From contig CBDCYT010000020.1 of the NCBI GenBank assembly GCA_965224325.1, forward strand, positions 124,001 through 188,000: a stretch of 64,000 nucleotides of DNA, in the 5' to 3' direction. The translations under genes and the position numbers were made by a program. The stretch comes from CBDCMJ01 sp965224325. Its GTDB lineage: Bacteria > Chloroflexota > Dehalococcoidia > Lucifugimonadales > UBA3495. Under the pieces are notes generated by a model. It saw only the letters and a program-made list of their open reading frames with translations, searched no databases and was not told the DNA's origin. Position 1 is the stretch's first letter. The number at the start of each line of letters is the position of its first letter. Of this stretch, positions 9,558 to 18,762 are shown piece by piece.

Positions 9558-10031
9558 ATGCTGGACAAACTGATACGCCCGCAGCAAAGCCGCCAAGTCA
9601 GCGGTGAGGTGCCCATCTATCATCGCTACACTCTGGGAGTGGCGGGGGAACGCTTCTTCAAAGCTTTTCGGGACAGGCGGCAGATTCTGGCCTCCCCATG
9701 TCCCAAATGTCTGGACAACCTGCTGCCCCCGAAGATGTACTGCGAGCGCTGCTTCGAGGAGACGAGCGACGAGTGGGTGGAATTGACCGGTCCGGGCTAC
9801 GTGCGAAGCTACACAGTGCTGCATCGCTCGCTGGATGAAGAGGACTTGGATTCGCCGGAGGTGGTCGCAATGATCGGCTGGGAAGGCGCTCGGGGAGGTC
9901 TCATTCACCGGATACGCGGGGTATCCCCTGATCGGATTTCGCTGCACATGGCGGTTGAGCCGGTGTGGGAGCAGGAGCGCTCCGGCGCCATGTCGGATAT
10001 CAGCCACTTTAGGGACGCCGGGCAGGACTAG
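9558..10031 (+). CDS. Zn-ribbon/OB-fold protein (DUF35), second copy
   Basis: The 157-residue protein has the zinc ribbon CPKCLDNLLPPKMYCERC (Cys48, 51, 62, 65) followed by an OB-fold (EWVELTGPGYVRSYTVLHRS...). It differs from the upstream DUF35 protein, so the operon encodes two thiolase-like and two DUF35 proteins, consistent with two enzyme-partner pairs. The gap to the previous gene is 187 bp, so an internal promoter is possible. The substrate is unknown. Confidence 0.88.
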   Translation: MLDKLIRPQQSRQVSGEVPIYHRYTLGVAGERFFKAFRDRRQILASPCPKCLDNLLPPKMYCERCFEETSDEWVELTGPGYVRSYTVLHRSLDEEDLDSPEVVAMIGWEGARGGLIHRIRGVSPDRISLHMAVEPVWEQERSGAMSDISHFRDAGQD

Positions 10032-10253
10032 GTCTACTTGACTTGGATCATGACGCTGAAGTCAACAGCCGGCAAGCGCTTCGAAATACTCGTTTTTACG
10101 TGGGACGTGCGCCGTGCTTCCCCACGGAAATCAGGGAAACTCAAGCCATAGTGTCAATTTCTACCAAGAGCCTGATCGCGGCGAACTTGATGCACAAGCG
10201 GACTTGGCGCATTGCATGGCCGTGAAGCAGCCTAAACCCGGATATTGGCCGCT

Positions 10254-10425
10254 GGAGGCTGTCTCGGAAGTCTCCACTCACGATTTTGGGTGTACGCAAC
10301 CTGACGGGTTACTATTATTAATCGCCTAAACCAGCATTGAATGCGGCTCAATAACCCGTCATTCCCGCGAAAGCGGAATCCAGAAAGGTAGGATGCTGGA
10401 GGACTCAGCTTTATGGGACAAGCTC
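10254..10425 (-). mobile_element. MITE-like interspersed repeat, copy B (inverted, short form)
   Basis: This 172-bp copy is inverted relative to copy A. Its ends read GGAGGCTGTCTCGG and TATGGGACAAGCTCG, and it contains only one eroded ATTCCCGC palindrome. It shows the minimal element architecture. It lies in the 10032-10544 spacer before the cyclophilin gene; nothing else is recognisable there. Confidence 0.75.
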
Positions 10426-10544
10426 GTTGGGTTGGTTCTTGAGCGCAATCAAGTATACTTGGTGTAGGAAAGACTGCTTATTTGGCTTTCCGCTGATCCG
10501 AGGCGCGAGCCTTAAGTTGGCGAGGAAGCATTACTGAGGTACGA

Positions 10545-11306
10545 GTGTTAAAGGTGATAAAGCCACTCATTTTGGGAGCTGCGGTAGCGGTGTTTACGGC
10601 CGCCTGCATTCTCGGTACACCGCCGCCGCCGCCGCCCACCCAAGCCCAAGGAGAAACCCCGGCTTCCGGGGTACAAAATACGCCGGTACAAAACACGCCT
10701 CCCGCCGCGGCCACGACGCCGGCGGCAACGATTAGCTCGACAAGGGCCCCAACCTCCACTCCCGAGTCGTTCATTGTGCAGGGCCGGACCGTTAAACAGT
10801 ACGCGAGGCCTCCCTTGATCACCATTGACCTCAACGCCAATTACTCAGCGACCTTCCGCACCAACAGCGGTTCGTTCACCGTGGAGCTTTTCGCGTCCCA
10901 AGCCCCGGTCACGGTAAATAACTTCGTCTTCTTGGCCAACGAGGGCTTCTATAACGGAGTGATATTTCACCGGGTCATTCCTGATTTCATGATCCAGAGC
11001 GGCGATCCGACGGGCACCGGCGGAGATGGCCCCGGCTACCAATTCCAGGACGAGATGGTCCCTGCTTTGGTATTCAGCGAACCCGGCGTTCTGGCGATGG
11101 CCAACGCAGGCCCCAACACCAACGGAAGCCAGTTCTTTATCACGGTCGCGCCAACCCAGCACCTAGATGGGAAACACTCTATCTTCGGTCGTGTAGTACT
11201 CGGCCAAGACGTAGTGAATGCTATCTCAATGATGCGTACTGGTGGGGCAGATCGTCCCCTGGAGCCTGTGGTCATTCAGAGTATCGACATCACCGTAGTC
11301 GGCTAA
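10545..11306 (+). CDS. Cyclophilin-type peptidyl-prolyl isomerase, probable lipoprotein
   Basis: The 253-residue protein starts at GTG with GAGGT upstream. The first 21 residues look like a signal peptide ending TAAC, a plausible lipobox with Cys21. A low-complexity Pro/Thr/Ala linker (to about residue 75) includes a run of six prolines. The cyclophilin domain (about 98-253) has FHRVIPDFMIQSGDPTGTG and GSQFFIT. The usual active-site tryptophan position is His in HLDGKHSIFG, as in many bacterial cyclophilins. It probably folds exported proteins at the outer face of the membrane. A single-gene unit. Confidence 0.92.
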   Translation: MLKVIKPLILGAAVAVFTAACILGTPPPPPPTQAQGETPASGVQNTPVQNTPPAAATTPAATISSTRAPTSTPESFIVQGRTVKQYARPPLITIDLNANYSATFRTNSGSFTVELFASQAPVTVNNFVFLANEGFYNGVIFHRVIPDFMIQSGDPTGTGGDGPGYQFQDEMVPALVFSEPGVLAMANAGPNTNGSQFFITVAPTQHLDGKHSIFGRVVLGQDVVNAISMMRTGGADRPLEPVVIQSIDITVVG

Positions 11307-11479
11307 GAAGGTTCTCCCCAGACATCCGCCGGGCGCAAGCGAACCAAGGCGCTAGAACGCCGGGGCCTCCAAGCCCCCTGCCTAGTAACAACCGGTCCTA
11401 GAGCAGGGAAGGGCCTACCCTAGCTCAATGGACGTTTCGCACATACATACAGACCCCACGATTGACAAGGAGCTTTTCT

Positions 11480-12301
11480 ATGGCGTTTGAGTATTTGATT
11501 TACCGGCGGGAAGGACCCATTTGCTACCTGACGTTGAATCGCCCGGAAAAGCTGAACGCTCTTAGCGCAGGACTGCTGGGTGAACTCCGGGAGGCTTTGG
11601 CAACCATTGAAGCCGACCCCGAAATACGGGTCGTCATTCTCACCGGCTCAGGCCGTGCGTTTTCCGCTGGATTCGATATCGAACGGCAAGCCGGCGATCC
11701 GGACTTGCACGAAGTGCCCGCGGACGTTCGGCGTGAACACCTGAAGGGCCACATCGACACATTTATGATGATATGGAACCTGAGCAAGCCGGTGATAGCC
11801 GCGGTCAACGGCTTGGCTCTGGCAGGGGCCTGCGAACTGGTGCAAGTGTGTGACATAAAGATCGCTTCAGACCGGGCGGTGTTGGGAGAGCCGGAAATAC
11901 GCGTAGGCCTGGGTCCCCCCTTCCTCATCACACCCTTCAGCGTAGGCCCGATGAGGGCTAAGGAGCTGTTGTTAACCGGAGACACCATCGACGCTTATAC
12001 CGCGGAGCGGCTAGGCATGGTCAACCGGGTGGCGCCCCATGACGAGCTGATGACGGAATGCGAGAAGACGGCCCGCAAGATCAGTTCGATGGCGCAAGTA
12101 GGGGTTAAGATGACCAAGCGAGCGATCAATCGCACCCTGGAAGGCATGGGCTTCCTGACCTCTATCGAACACAACCTGGAACTGATGGTCCACTTCGAGA
12201 CCAGCACCAGCCCGGAGATAGAAGAGTTCAACCAGGTGCGGCGAGAGCAGGGCCTAAGAGCGGCCTTAAACTGGAGGGATGCCCGGTTCCGGGACCTTTA
12301 G
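11480..12301 (+). CDS. Enoyl-CoA hydratase/isomerase family protein
   Basis: The 273-residue crotonase-fold protein: FEYLIYRREGPICYLTLNRPEKLNAL at the N-terminus, oxyanion-hole segments SGRAFSAGFDI (58-67) and NGLALAGACELVQVCDIKIAS (110-130). Glu119 matches the first catalytic glutamate of enoyl-CoA hydratases, but the usual PGxGGTQ stretch carrying the second Glu reads GPPFLITPF, so simple hydratase activity is uncertain. The ATG at 11480 has AAGGAG 7 bases upstream; an in-frame TTG at 11462 is less likely. Its 3' end overlaps the convergent dehydrogenase gene by 4 bp. Confidence 0.9.
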   Translation: MAFEYLIYRREGPICYLTLNRPEKLNALSAGLLGELREALATIEADPEIRVVILTGSGRAFSAGFDIERQAGDPDLHEVPADVRREHLKGHIDTFMMIWNLSKPVIAAVNGLALAGACELVQVCDIKIASDRAVLGEPEIRVGLGPPFLITPFSVGPMRAKELLLTGDTIDAYTAERLGMVNRVAPHDELMTECEKTARKISSMAQVGVKMTKRAINRTLEGMGFLTSIEHNLELMVHFETSTSPEIEEFNQVRREQGLRAALNWRDARFRDL

Positions 12302-13194
12302 CCACCCCGCTTTACCTCGACTTTGGCGAGTCGCTCCAGAAAGTGGAGGATGGCCGAATGGTCGGCTTCGCTTTCACCGTCGTTTACCAGAGCCCCCAGC
12401 ATTTGCTGCACTAGGGCGGTTACCGGTAGCGGCACGTTCAACTCCTGGGCGGTCTGTAAGACGTTGCGAAGGTCCTTCTGGTGAAGACGGATGCGGAACC
12501 CGGCTTGGAAGTTCCTGTCCAGCATCATGGGCCCTTTGGCCTCCATGACTGCGCTGCCGGCCAAGCCGCTGCGAATGGCGTTAAATACGTTTTCCGGGTC
12601 CACTCCGGCTCGCTGAGCCAGGACCATGGCCTCGCTGAGGGCCTCGATGTTGGCGGCAACGATTATCTGATTGGCCAGCTTGGTGACACCGCCCGCGCCC
12701 ACGTCGCCCGTCCGCACCACGTTGCCCCCCATAGTTTTGAGCAAGTCGTAGCATTGGTCGAAGATCTCTTGTTTGCCTCCAACCATGATGGCCAAGGTGG
12801 CGTTGATGGCTCCCGGCTGGCCGCCGCTTACCGGGGCGTCCAGCATCTCTACACCCCTTTTAGCGCACTCGGCAGCGATCTTTTGCGACACCGAGGGAGC
12901 GATGGAACTCATGTCGATGACGATGGAACCGCTGTCCGCTCCTTCAAGAACTCCGCCGGGACCTAAGATCGCCGCCTCTGAATCGGCTGAATCGGGCAGC
13001 ATGGTAATGATCTTGCTGGCGCTGGCAGCTACCTCTCTGCTGGAAGAGGCGCCTGCTGCCCCCTCGGTGACAACTTCCTCCATGCTTTCCCCCACGACGT
13101 CGTATACGGTGAGGGAGTAGCCGGCCTTTAGCAGGTTTTTGGCCATGGGCCTCCCCATGATCCCGAGTCCGATGAATCCGATATTCTCTGCCAT
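12298..13194 (-). CDS. Beta-hydroxyacid dehydrogenase (3-hydroxyisobutyrate/tartronate-semialdehyde type)
   Basis: The 298-residue NAD(P)-dependent enzyme has the Rossmann motif GFIGLGIMGRPMAKNLLKAGY at the N-terminus, DAPVSGGQPGA near 117-127, and the catalytic lysine segment GGVTKLANQI (about 168-177). Length and motifs fit 3-hydroxyisobutyrate dehydrogenase or 2-hydroxy-3-oxopropionate reductase; the substrate is not resolvable. The ATG is preceded by GAGGAG. Convergent with the enoyl-CoA hydratase gene. Confidence 0.92.
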   Translation of the reverse strand: MAENIGFIGLGIMGRPMAKNLLKAGYSLTVYDVVGESMEEVVTEGAAGASSSREVAASASKIITMLPDSADSEAAILGPGGVLEGADSGSIVIDMSSIAPSVSQKIAAECAKRGVEMLDAPVSGGQPGAINATLAIMVGGKQEIFDQCYDLLKTMGGNVVRTGDVGAGGVTKLANQIIVAANIEALSEAMVLAQRAGVDPENVFNAIRSGLAGSAVMEAKGPMMLDRNFQAGFRIRLHQKDLRNVLQTAQELNVPLPVTALVQQMLGALVNDGESEADHSAILHFLERLAKVEVKRGG

Positions 13195-13466
13195 GTTTTC
13201 TCTCCTCGGCGTCGGTCTTAAGGCCCTGAAACCGCTTCACTTTCATCCCAGCCCACTCGGGGCCAAGATGGATTTCGGTCCTCCATTGGTCCATCACTTA
13301 GCTGCCGGGGACTATTGCACCTGCGATTGACGCTGTTTGCCATCGGTTGCTTGTAGTCTAGACCGGCTGGACAAGTGAAACTCTACCACACCGGAAATAG
13401 GTAGGCCACCGCGCAAATACTAAATCGGCAACTACTCAGACTTGGAGGGCTCCATGTGTCTTACGC

Positions 13467-13568
13467 CCGGCAATTAGAGGTCTAATCTCAGCTAATGACG
13501 CTCAGCCGGCGATTGTGAAACGGCTTTCGGCGCATCGGACTCACCAACTCTGAACAGTTACCTAGGCC
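13467..13568. repeat. Interspersed ~103-bp repeat, copy 1
   Basis: This 102-bp stretch matches 56147-56250 at roughly 85 percent by eye, in the same orientation. Shared blocks include CCGGCAATTAGAGG, GTGAAACGGCTTT and ATCGGACTCAC. It is non-coding, ends shortly before the epimerase promoter region, and fills part of the 13195-13634 spacer. Confidence 0.75.
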
Positions 13569-13576
13569 GGTTTACG

Positions 13577-13605
13577 TTGTGCCGAAAGTGGGATGGGTTT
13601 ATGAT
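13577..13605 (+). promoter_or_regulatory. Possible sigma70 promoter of the epimerase gene
   Basis: TTGTGC (13577-13582) and TATGAT (13600-13605) are separated by 17 bp. The -10 matches 5 of 6 consensus positions, the -35 only 3 of 6. Transcription would start about 13612, giving a short leader to the ATG at 13635. Confidence 0.35.
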
Positions 13606-13634
13606 ACATAGTGAAATCTTTAACAGAGTCCGTA

Positions 13635-14585
13635 ATGGTAGACAGCAAGACAGCTTTGGTAACCGGTGGCGCGGGATTCATTGGTTCCCACTTGGTGGAC
13701 CGCCTTCTGGAGGTGGGGTATCGAGTAGTTGTTATCGATAACATGAATTCCGGCAAGCTGAAAAACCTCAACCCCTCAGCGTCTTTCTACCACAACGACA
13801 TTACTCAACAGTCCGCCGCGGAGGTGTTTCAGAGGGAGCACCCCGACCTAGTATTTCATCTGGCAGCTCAGACCAACGTGAGCTACTCCACCAGGGACCC
13901 CGTGAAAGACAGCGAAGTGAATGTCGTTGGCACGTTGCGAATGCTGGAGGAGGCGCGGCGCCACGGCGTGGACAAGTTCATTTACTCCAGCACCGGGGGG
14001 GCGCTATACGGGGATCCGGAGGTGGACCCCTGCCCCGATGATCATCCCATTACTCCCTTATCACCCTACGGGATGTCAAAGTACCTGGGTGAGCTAGAGA
14101 TGGAGTTTTACCGCCGGCTGCACCGCTTGAACTATACGTCACTACGGTACGGCAACGTATACGGTCCGCGCCAAGACCCCCACGGCGAAGCCGGCGTGGT
14201 CGCTATTTTCTCCCTCGCCATGCTTGAGGGGAGACAGCCCGAGATTTTCGGTGATGGCAATCAGGAGAGGGACTTCGTTTGCGTGGCGGACGTGGTGGAG
14301 GCCAATATTCGTGCCATTGACGGGGCCGACAACATGGCGATAAATATCGGCACCGGCCAGAAAACCAGCATAAATGGCATCTTCGAGTTGCTAAAGGACA
14401 TAATTGGTTATAAGTGGGGTCCGCTCCATAGCTCTGCTCGTCTGGGCGACGTGTACCAAATTAGCCTGGATTGCGCCAAGGCCGAGCGGGAGTTGGGCTG
14501 GACACCCCAGGTCTCCCTAGAGGACGGGTTGCGCCGGACTGTGGATTATTTCCGGGAGACGGTGCAGGCCGCCCGCCGTATATAG
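13635..14585 (+). CDS. NAD-dependent epimerase/dehydratase (UDP-glucose 4-epimerase-like)
   Basis: An extended short-chain dehydrogenase of about 316 residues: TALVTGGAGFIGSHLVDRLLE (NAD-binding), FHLAAQTNVS, YSSTGGALYG with the catalytic Ser/Thr, and SPYGMSKYLGE with the catalytic Tyr-x-x-x-Lys, then LRYGNVYGPRQDP. This pattern fits UDP-glucose 4-epimerase-type enzymes making cell-surface sugars. I chose the ATG at 13635 because it places the Rossmann strand close to the N-terminus; an in-frame GTG at 13611 would add eight residues. Confidence 0.88.
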   Translation: MVDSKTALVTGGAGFIGSHLVDRLLEVGYRVVVIDNMNSGKLKNLNPSASFYHNDITQQSAAEVFQREHPDLVFHLAAQTNVSYSTRDPVKDSEVNVVGTLRMLEEARRHGVDKFIYSSTGGALYGDPEVDPCPDDHPITPLSPYGMSKYLGELEMEFYRRLHRLNYTSLRYGNVYGPRQDPHGEAGVVAIFSLAMLEGRQPEIFGDGNQERDFVCVADVVEANIRAIDGADNMAINIGTGQKTSINGIFELLKDIIGYKWGPLHSSARLGDVYQISLDCAKAERELGWTPQVSLEDGLRRTVDYFRETVQAARRI

Positions 14586-14656
14586 TTGCGGTTGGTTCAA
14601 GGGATAAATTGAACAAGTGATTAATTGAAATCGAAGGCTGGAGGAAATCGGCAGGA

Positions 14657-15577
14657 ATGGACGCTGAGTACGACGCAATAATCTTGGGAGCGGGCGCAGC
14701 CGGGCTGTCCGCAGCCCTTTACACGGCGAGGGCTATGCTGAAGACAGTAGTGCTCGAGTCTTTGGGGCCGGGGGGACAGCTGTTAATAACCGATGAAATC
14801 GAAAATTACCCTGGATTCCCCGAGGGAGTCAAGGGTCCGGTGTTGGCCCAAGACATGGAGAAGCAGGCCACCCGGTTTGGCGCCGAGATTGCCTACACCG
14901 AAGTTGAAGGGGTCGATGGCTTGGGTGAACCGGTGAAGGTGGTGCACACCTATGACCGAGATTACACTGCTAGATCGATCATTCTGGCTTCAGGAGGCGC
15001 CCACAACAAACTAGGAGTAGACGGCGAAGACAAGTTGGCAGGTCGGGGAGTCTCTTATTGCGCGGTCTGCGACGGCAATTTCTTTCGTGGAGAAGACGTG
15101 GTCGTCGTCGGCGGGGGTGACTCCGCCCTGGACGAAGGTTACTATTTGAGCGGCATCGTCAACTCCGTGACGATCATTCATCGACGTGACGAGTTACGGG
15201 CCACTAAGCTGCTTCAAGAGAGGGCTTTCAACAGCGATAAGTTCAAGTTCCTGTGGAGCCACGTGGTGGAGGAGTTCGTCGGGGATGACCTGCTGAGTGC
15301 GGCGAGGGTAAGAGACCTAAAGACCGAAGAGGTTTACGATTATCCCGCGGCGGCGGCCTTCGTTTACGTTGGGTTTCACCCCAACACAGAATATCTTAAA
15401 GGTCAACTGGACATGGACCCTCTGGGCCACTTGTACACCGATATCCACATGCGGACCAATATTCCCGGCGTTTATGCTTGTGGCGACGCACGGGCCGGTT
15501 CCACCAGGCAATTGGGCGCCGCCGTTGGGGACGGCATCACCGCCGCCCTGGCCGCCTATCACGACTTGACTAACTGA
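14657..15577 (+). CDS. trxB: Thioredoxin reductase
   Basis: The 306-residue FAD/NADPH enzyme has the N-terminal FAD motif IILGAGAAGLSAALYTARA, GGQLLITDEIENYPGFPEG, the redox-active CAVC (Cys135, Cys138 in SYCAVCDGNFF), the NADPH motif VVVVGGGDSALDE and the C-terminal CGDARAGSTRQLGAAVGDG. Length and motifs are typical of low-molecular-weight TrxB, which reduces thioredoxin. The ATG has GGAGG upstream. It lies 71 bp behind the epimerase gene and may share its transcript. Confidence 0.95.
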   Translation: MDAEYDAIILGAGAAGLSAALYTARAMLKTVVLESLGPGGQLLITDEIENYPGFPEGVKGPVLAQDMEKQATRFGAEIAYTEVEGVDGLGEPVKVVHTYDRDYTARSIILASGGAHNKLGVDGEDKLAGRGVSYCAVCDGNFFRGEDVVVVGGGDSALDEGYYLSGIVNSVTIIHRRDELRATKLLQERAFNSDKFKFLWSHVVEEFVGDDLLSAARVRDLKTEEVYDYPAAAAFVYVGFHPNTEYLKGQLDMDPLGHLYTDIHMRTNIPGVYACGDARAGSTRQLGAAVGDGITAALAAYHDLTN

Positions 15578-15579
15578 GA

Positions 15580-15593
15580 CCGCCATTTGGCGG
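15580..15593 (+). terminator. Weak hairpin after trxB
   Basis: CCGCC and GGCGG flank ATTT directly after the trxB stop codon, but the following sequence is not T-rich; it is at best a weak terminator. Confidence 0.3.
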
Positions 15594-15653
15594 CGGATTA
15601 ATTGGGTTCCCTTCGCCCCGGAAACGAGACCTTGGGTGGGCGCGGCAGGTCAC

Positions 15654-15885
15654 GAGCTTGTCTCAAAAAGCTGAGCCCTCCAGCATCCTATCTTTCTGGA
15701 TTCCCGCGTTCGCGGGAATGACGGGTTTTTCCTGGATTCCCGCTCCTCGATCAGGGTCGGGGGCAAGATTCGCGGGGATGACGGGTTATTGAGCCGCATT
15801 CAATACTGGTTTAGGCGGTTAATAATAGTAACCCGGCAGGCTGCGTCCGCCCAAAATCGTGAGTGGAGACTTCTGAGACGGCCTC
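15654..15885 (+). mobile_element. MITE-like interspersed repeat, copy C
   Basis: A 232-bp copy starting GAGCTTGTCTCAAAAAGCTG and ending CTTCTGAGACGGCCTC. It carries a perfect ATTCCC-N8-GGGAAT palindrome at 15700-15719 and a second half-palindrome module, plus the conserved GAGCCGCATTCAATACTGG segment. The remaining 15886-16218 shows nothing convincing. Confidence 0.75.
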
Positions 15886-16218
15886 AGATCAGGCAGTTGC
15901 GCGATTCCTGCCCTCGTTGAAATTCCTTTGCCGCACCTTGCCGTATGTTGCCGTCAACCCAAGTGAAACAACCCAAAGCACAGGGGCGTATTCCCGTACC
16001 CACGAACGGGAGCACTTACTCCCGGCGATTTGTGACATGGGGCTGGACGCTTGGTCGCTCTACGCCTGGGGCTATTCTGAAGAGAATACCGTGGACTCCA
16101 ATCCGGATTGGGCCACTCATGGGACAGGTGGACCCGGCGGACCAGTGTAAGTAAAGGATACTCGGCCGCAACCCCTTGGACTACGACGGCGCGTGGTTGG
16201 TCCGGCCCTGCGATCAAC

Positions 16219-17262
16219 CTAGACTTTAAACAAACCCAGAGCAGCCGCTTCTTGTAGGGCCAGTTCCACCTGCACAACCGGCGGACCGTTTCCGTGCACG
16301 GCCACTTCCAGCTGTTGCCCCGGAGAGACCGAGAATGCCCGTTCGCCGTCCAAAGCCACGGTGTAGTGACGCCGCTCCACCGCCATCCGTTCTCCCGCAA
16401 CCAGCCTCCCCCACGAGCTGATGGCTACTCTGGGGACCATGCCTGGCGCTATGGGGGCCAGCACCGTATCGCTGACCGGTTCTACGGCCGGTTCGCCGAT
16501 GCGACTGAAGCCGGCGGCGTCCGGCCCTTGGTCTTCATGCCCCGCTATGCGGTAATACAGTCCTCCCTCATCGGTGGAAGACACCGGTTGCAGCCGCGCC
16601 CCAATGGAAGATAGGCCCATGGATGCGGGCTCTGCCCTGGTAAGGAATACTTCGTAGATGGTGCCCATGTCCCAAATAGCCCTGCTAGCCACGAAGCGTT
16701 CCCGGGAAAGAGCTACGTCAATTAACGCGATGTCCCGGTATTCGCCGTCGACATAAACTCCCAGGGTCTTGCTGGTTATCGACACCCGTTTCAAGTCCAA
16801 CTGACCTTTGGCCAGCAACCCCGCAGCCAGCCCGGCCAGCGTGCCCTCCACCATGGCGGGAAACACGTTATTGGTCCCGGTGGATATGGCCAGCATGGGC
16901 AACGAGTCACATCCCTTGACCACGGCGCGGTTGGTGCCATCGCCGCCTAGCGTGACCACGCAGCCAACGCCTTGCTGGCGCATTAACGCGGCGGCCCGAA
17001 CCGTGTCGCCTTCCACGTATAGAGCGGACATCTCCAGCATGTGTAACTCTAAGGAGAGCCGAGGGTCGTCGCGGGCCCGCTGGACCAGGTGGGAGCTGTC
17101 CGGCATGGCGGCCACGTGTTCTACTCCAACCGCCTCAAGACCCAGCAGCACCCTGCGGACAATGTTCACTTTCTCCCAGTCGGGAACTACCCGAGCCTGG
17201 GCTACCAGCCGCCTGATGTCCTTACTGGCCGCCGGGTTCGCGATTATGCCTACTGAAACCAA
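16219..17262 (-). CDS. ATP-NAD kinase family protein (AcoX-like)
   Basis: The 347-residue protein starts VSVGIIANPAASKDIRRLVA. It has GGDGTNRAV (about residues 111-119) and AISTGTNNVFP (about 132-142), the nucleotide-binding signatures of the NAD kinase/diacylglycerol kinase superfamily. The N-terminal and C-terminal extensions fit the AcoX-like subgroup, whose members phosphorylate NAD or are of unresolved function. The start is TTG with GGAG 7 bases upstream. Divergent from the amidase gene, with the promoter at 17280 in the 84-bp gap. Confidence 0.85.
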   Translation of the reverse strand: MVSVGIIANPAASKDIRRLVAQARVVPDWEKVNIVRRVLLGLEAVGVEHVAAMPDSSHLVQRARDDPRLSLELHMLEMSALYVEGDTVRAAALMRQQGVGCVVTLGGDGTNRAVVKGCDSLPMLAISTGTNNVFPAMVEGTLAGLAAGLLAKGQLDLKRVSITSKTLGVYVDGEYRDIALIDVALSRERFVASRAIWDMGTIYEVFLTRAEPASMGLSSIGARLQPVSSTDEGGLYYRIAGHEDQGPDAAGFSRIGEPAVEPVSDTVLAPIAPGMVPRVAISSWGRLVAGERMAVERRHYTVALDGERAFSVSPGQQLEVAVHGNGPPVVQVELALQEAAALGLFKV

Positions 17263-17279
17263 TGAAATACTCCAACGCC

Positions 17280-17288
17280 TGCTATAAT
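17280..17288 (+). promoter_or_regulatory. Extended -10 promoter element (amidase)
   Basis: TGCTATAAT is a perfect extended -10 element. Transcription would start near 17295, about 50 bases before the amidase ATG at 17347. No clear -35 is visible, which extended -10 promoters do not need. Confidence 0.5.
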
Positions 17289-17346
17289 GAGCGGGATTTT
17301 AGCCATGGTTGGCAGTACCGTCAATCCGCAGCTAGGGAGTAATGTT

Positions 17347-18762
17347 ATGGATTCCGCATTAAGTTTCGCCCCCGCCACCGAGATTCGCGACTTGATCCGG
17401 GATAAACAGGTGTCAGTCCCGGAGCTCGTGGAGTTGTTCTATCGCCGTATCGACGAATTGAACCCCAAGTTGAACGCCTACCTGGCCCTGTGCCCGGACC
17501 AGGCCATGGCCCAAGCCCGGACCGCCCAAGAGGCAGTGGAACAAGGGCTCCCTCTGGGACCGCTCCACGGCGTACCAATCTCCGTCAAAGACTTGGAGGT
17601 TACCAAGGGCATACCCTCCACCATGGGGTCGCTGCTGTTTAAAGACTGGACGCCCGATATGGACTCGGTGGTGGTTGAACGGGTGCTCCAAGCCGGAGCG
17701 ATCATCCTGGGCAAGACTAACACACCCGAGTTCGGTCAGTCGGGCACAACGAACAACAAGCTGGGCGAGTCTTGCCGCAACCCGTGGGACCTCGAGCGCA
17801 CCTCGGGCGGCTCCAGCGGTGGAGCCGGCGCGGCCCTGGCGGCCGGACTGTGTACCCTGGCCACAGGGAGCGACGGCGGTGGCTCTATTCGAATTCCGGC
17901 CAGCTTCAATGGAGTCTTCGGAATCAAGCCTACCCAGGGCAGGGTGCCCCGGTATGGAGGCTACGGAAGGCCGGCCATGAACGTCTTTTCTCAATCGGGA
18001 CCCATGTCACGCAGCGTAGCCGACACCGCTTTGTTGTTGCAGGTATTGGCGGGACCGGACTCCCGGGACCCAGCTTCCATTCGCCAATCTCCACCCGACT
18101 TTTCGGCCGGTCTAAACGGGGGCGTCCGGGGATGGCGCATCGCCTGGAGCCCGGACTTCGGATATGCTCCCGTGGACCCGGAAGTGGCGAGAGTGACCGC
18201 GCAGGCGGCCAGGTTATTCGAGGAATTAGGCGCAATAGTTGAAGAACCGCAACTGACCGTCGAAGACCCGTTTCCCGCTTTCTGGGACGTTTTCGCCACC
18301 GGCGCCTATGCCTCTTACGGTCACATGATGGACCAACACCGGGAGGACTTCACCGATTACGGGCTCCGCTCTTTGGAGCACGGCGCGGAGGTGACGGGAG
18401 CCGACCTGGCCCGCGCGCTGTTGAGAGTGGACCAGCTACGGCGTCAGTTTGAGGTGTTCCTGGACGACTATGACTTGCTGGTGACGCCCACCATGGCGGT
18501 GTCCGCATTCCCCGTCGACCAACGGCCATCGGTTATCGGGGGTAAAACCGTAGACCCCGCTTGGGGCTACTTACCCTTCACTTACCCCATCAACATGACT
18601 GGCCAGACCGCATCCAGCGTACCATGCGGTTTCTCCGCAGATGGTATGCCCATCGGTCTACACCTGATAGGCCCGGCGGGCTCGGAAGCTAAGGTCCTCC
18701 AAGCATCCGCAGCGTTGGAGAATCTTCACCCCTGGATTGGGCAGCGGCCACCGGTGTCCTAA
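17347..18762 (+). CDS. Amidase (amidase-signature family)
   Basis: The 471-residue protein has all elements of the amidase signature: catalytic lysine in PISVKDLEVTKG, the glycine/serine-rich GGSSGGAGAALAAG, and GSDGGGSIRIPASF carrying the remaining Ser residues of the Ser-cisSer-Lys triad. These enzymes hydrolyse carboxamides or act like GatA. No gatB/gatC neighbours are present, so a stand-alone amidase is more likely. The ATG at 17347 has GGGAG 7 bases upstream; the longer in-frame start at 17287 overlaps the promoter and is rejected. Confidence 0.92.
   Translation: MDSALSFAPATEIRDLIRDKQVSVPELVELFYRRIDELNPKLNAYLALCPDQAMAQARTAQEAVEQGLPLGPLHGVPISVKDLEVTKGIPSTMGSLLFKDWTPDMDSVVVERVLQAGAIILGKTNTPEFGQSGTTNNKLGESCRNPWDLERTSGGSSGGAGAALAAGLCTLATGSDGGGSIRIPASFNGVFGIKPTQGRVPRYGGYGRPAMNVFSQSGPMSRSVADTALLLQVLAGPDSRDPASIRQSPPDFSAGLNGGVRGWRIAWSPDFGYAPVDPEVARVTAQAARLFEELGAIVEEPQLTVEDPFPAFWDVFATGAYASYGHMMDQHREDFTDYGLRSLEHGAEVTGADLARALLRVDQLRRQFEVFLDDYDLLVTPTMAVSAFPVDQRPSVIGGKTVDPAWGYLPFTYPINMTGQTASSVPCGFSADGMPIGLHLIGPAGSEAKVLQASAALENLHPWIGQRPPVS

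Noticed and set aside
15863..16150. 95-codon plus-strand frame after MITE copy C
   Set aside because: Part of the translation (SLYAWGYSEEN) looks protein-like, but there is no start signal, the first codons come from the repeat, and no family was recognised.
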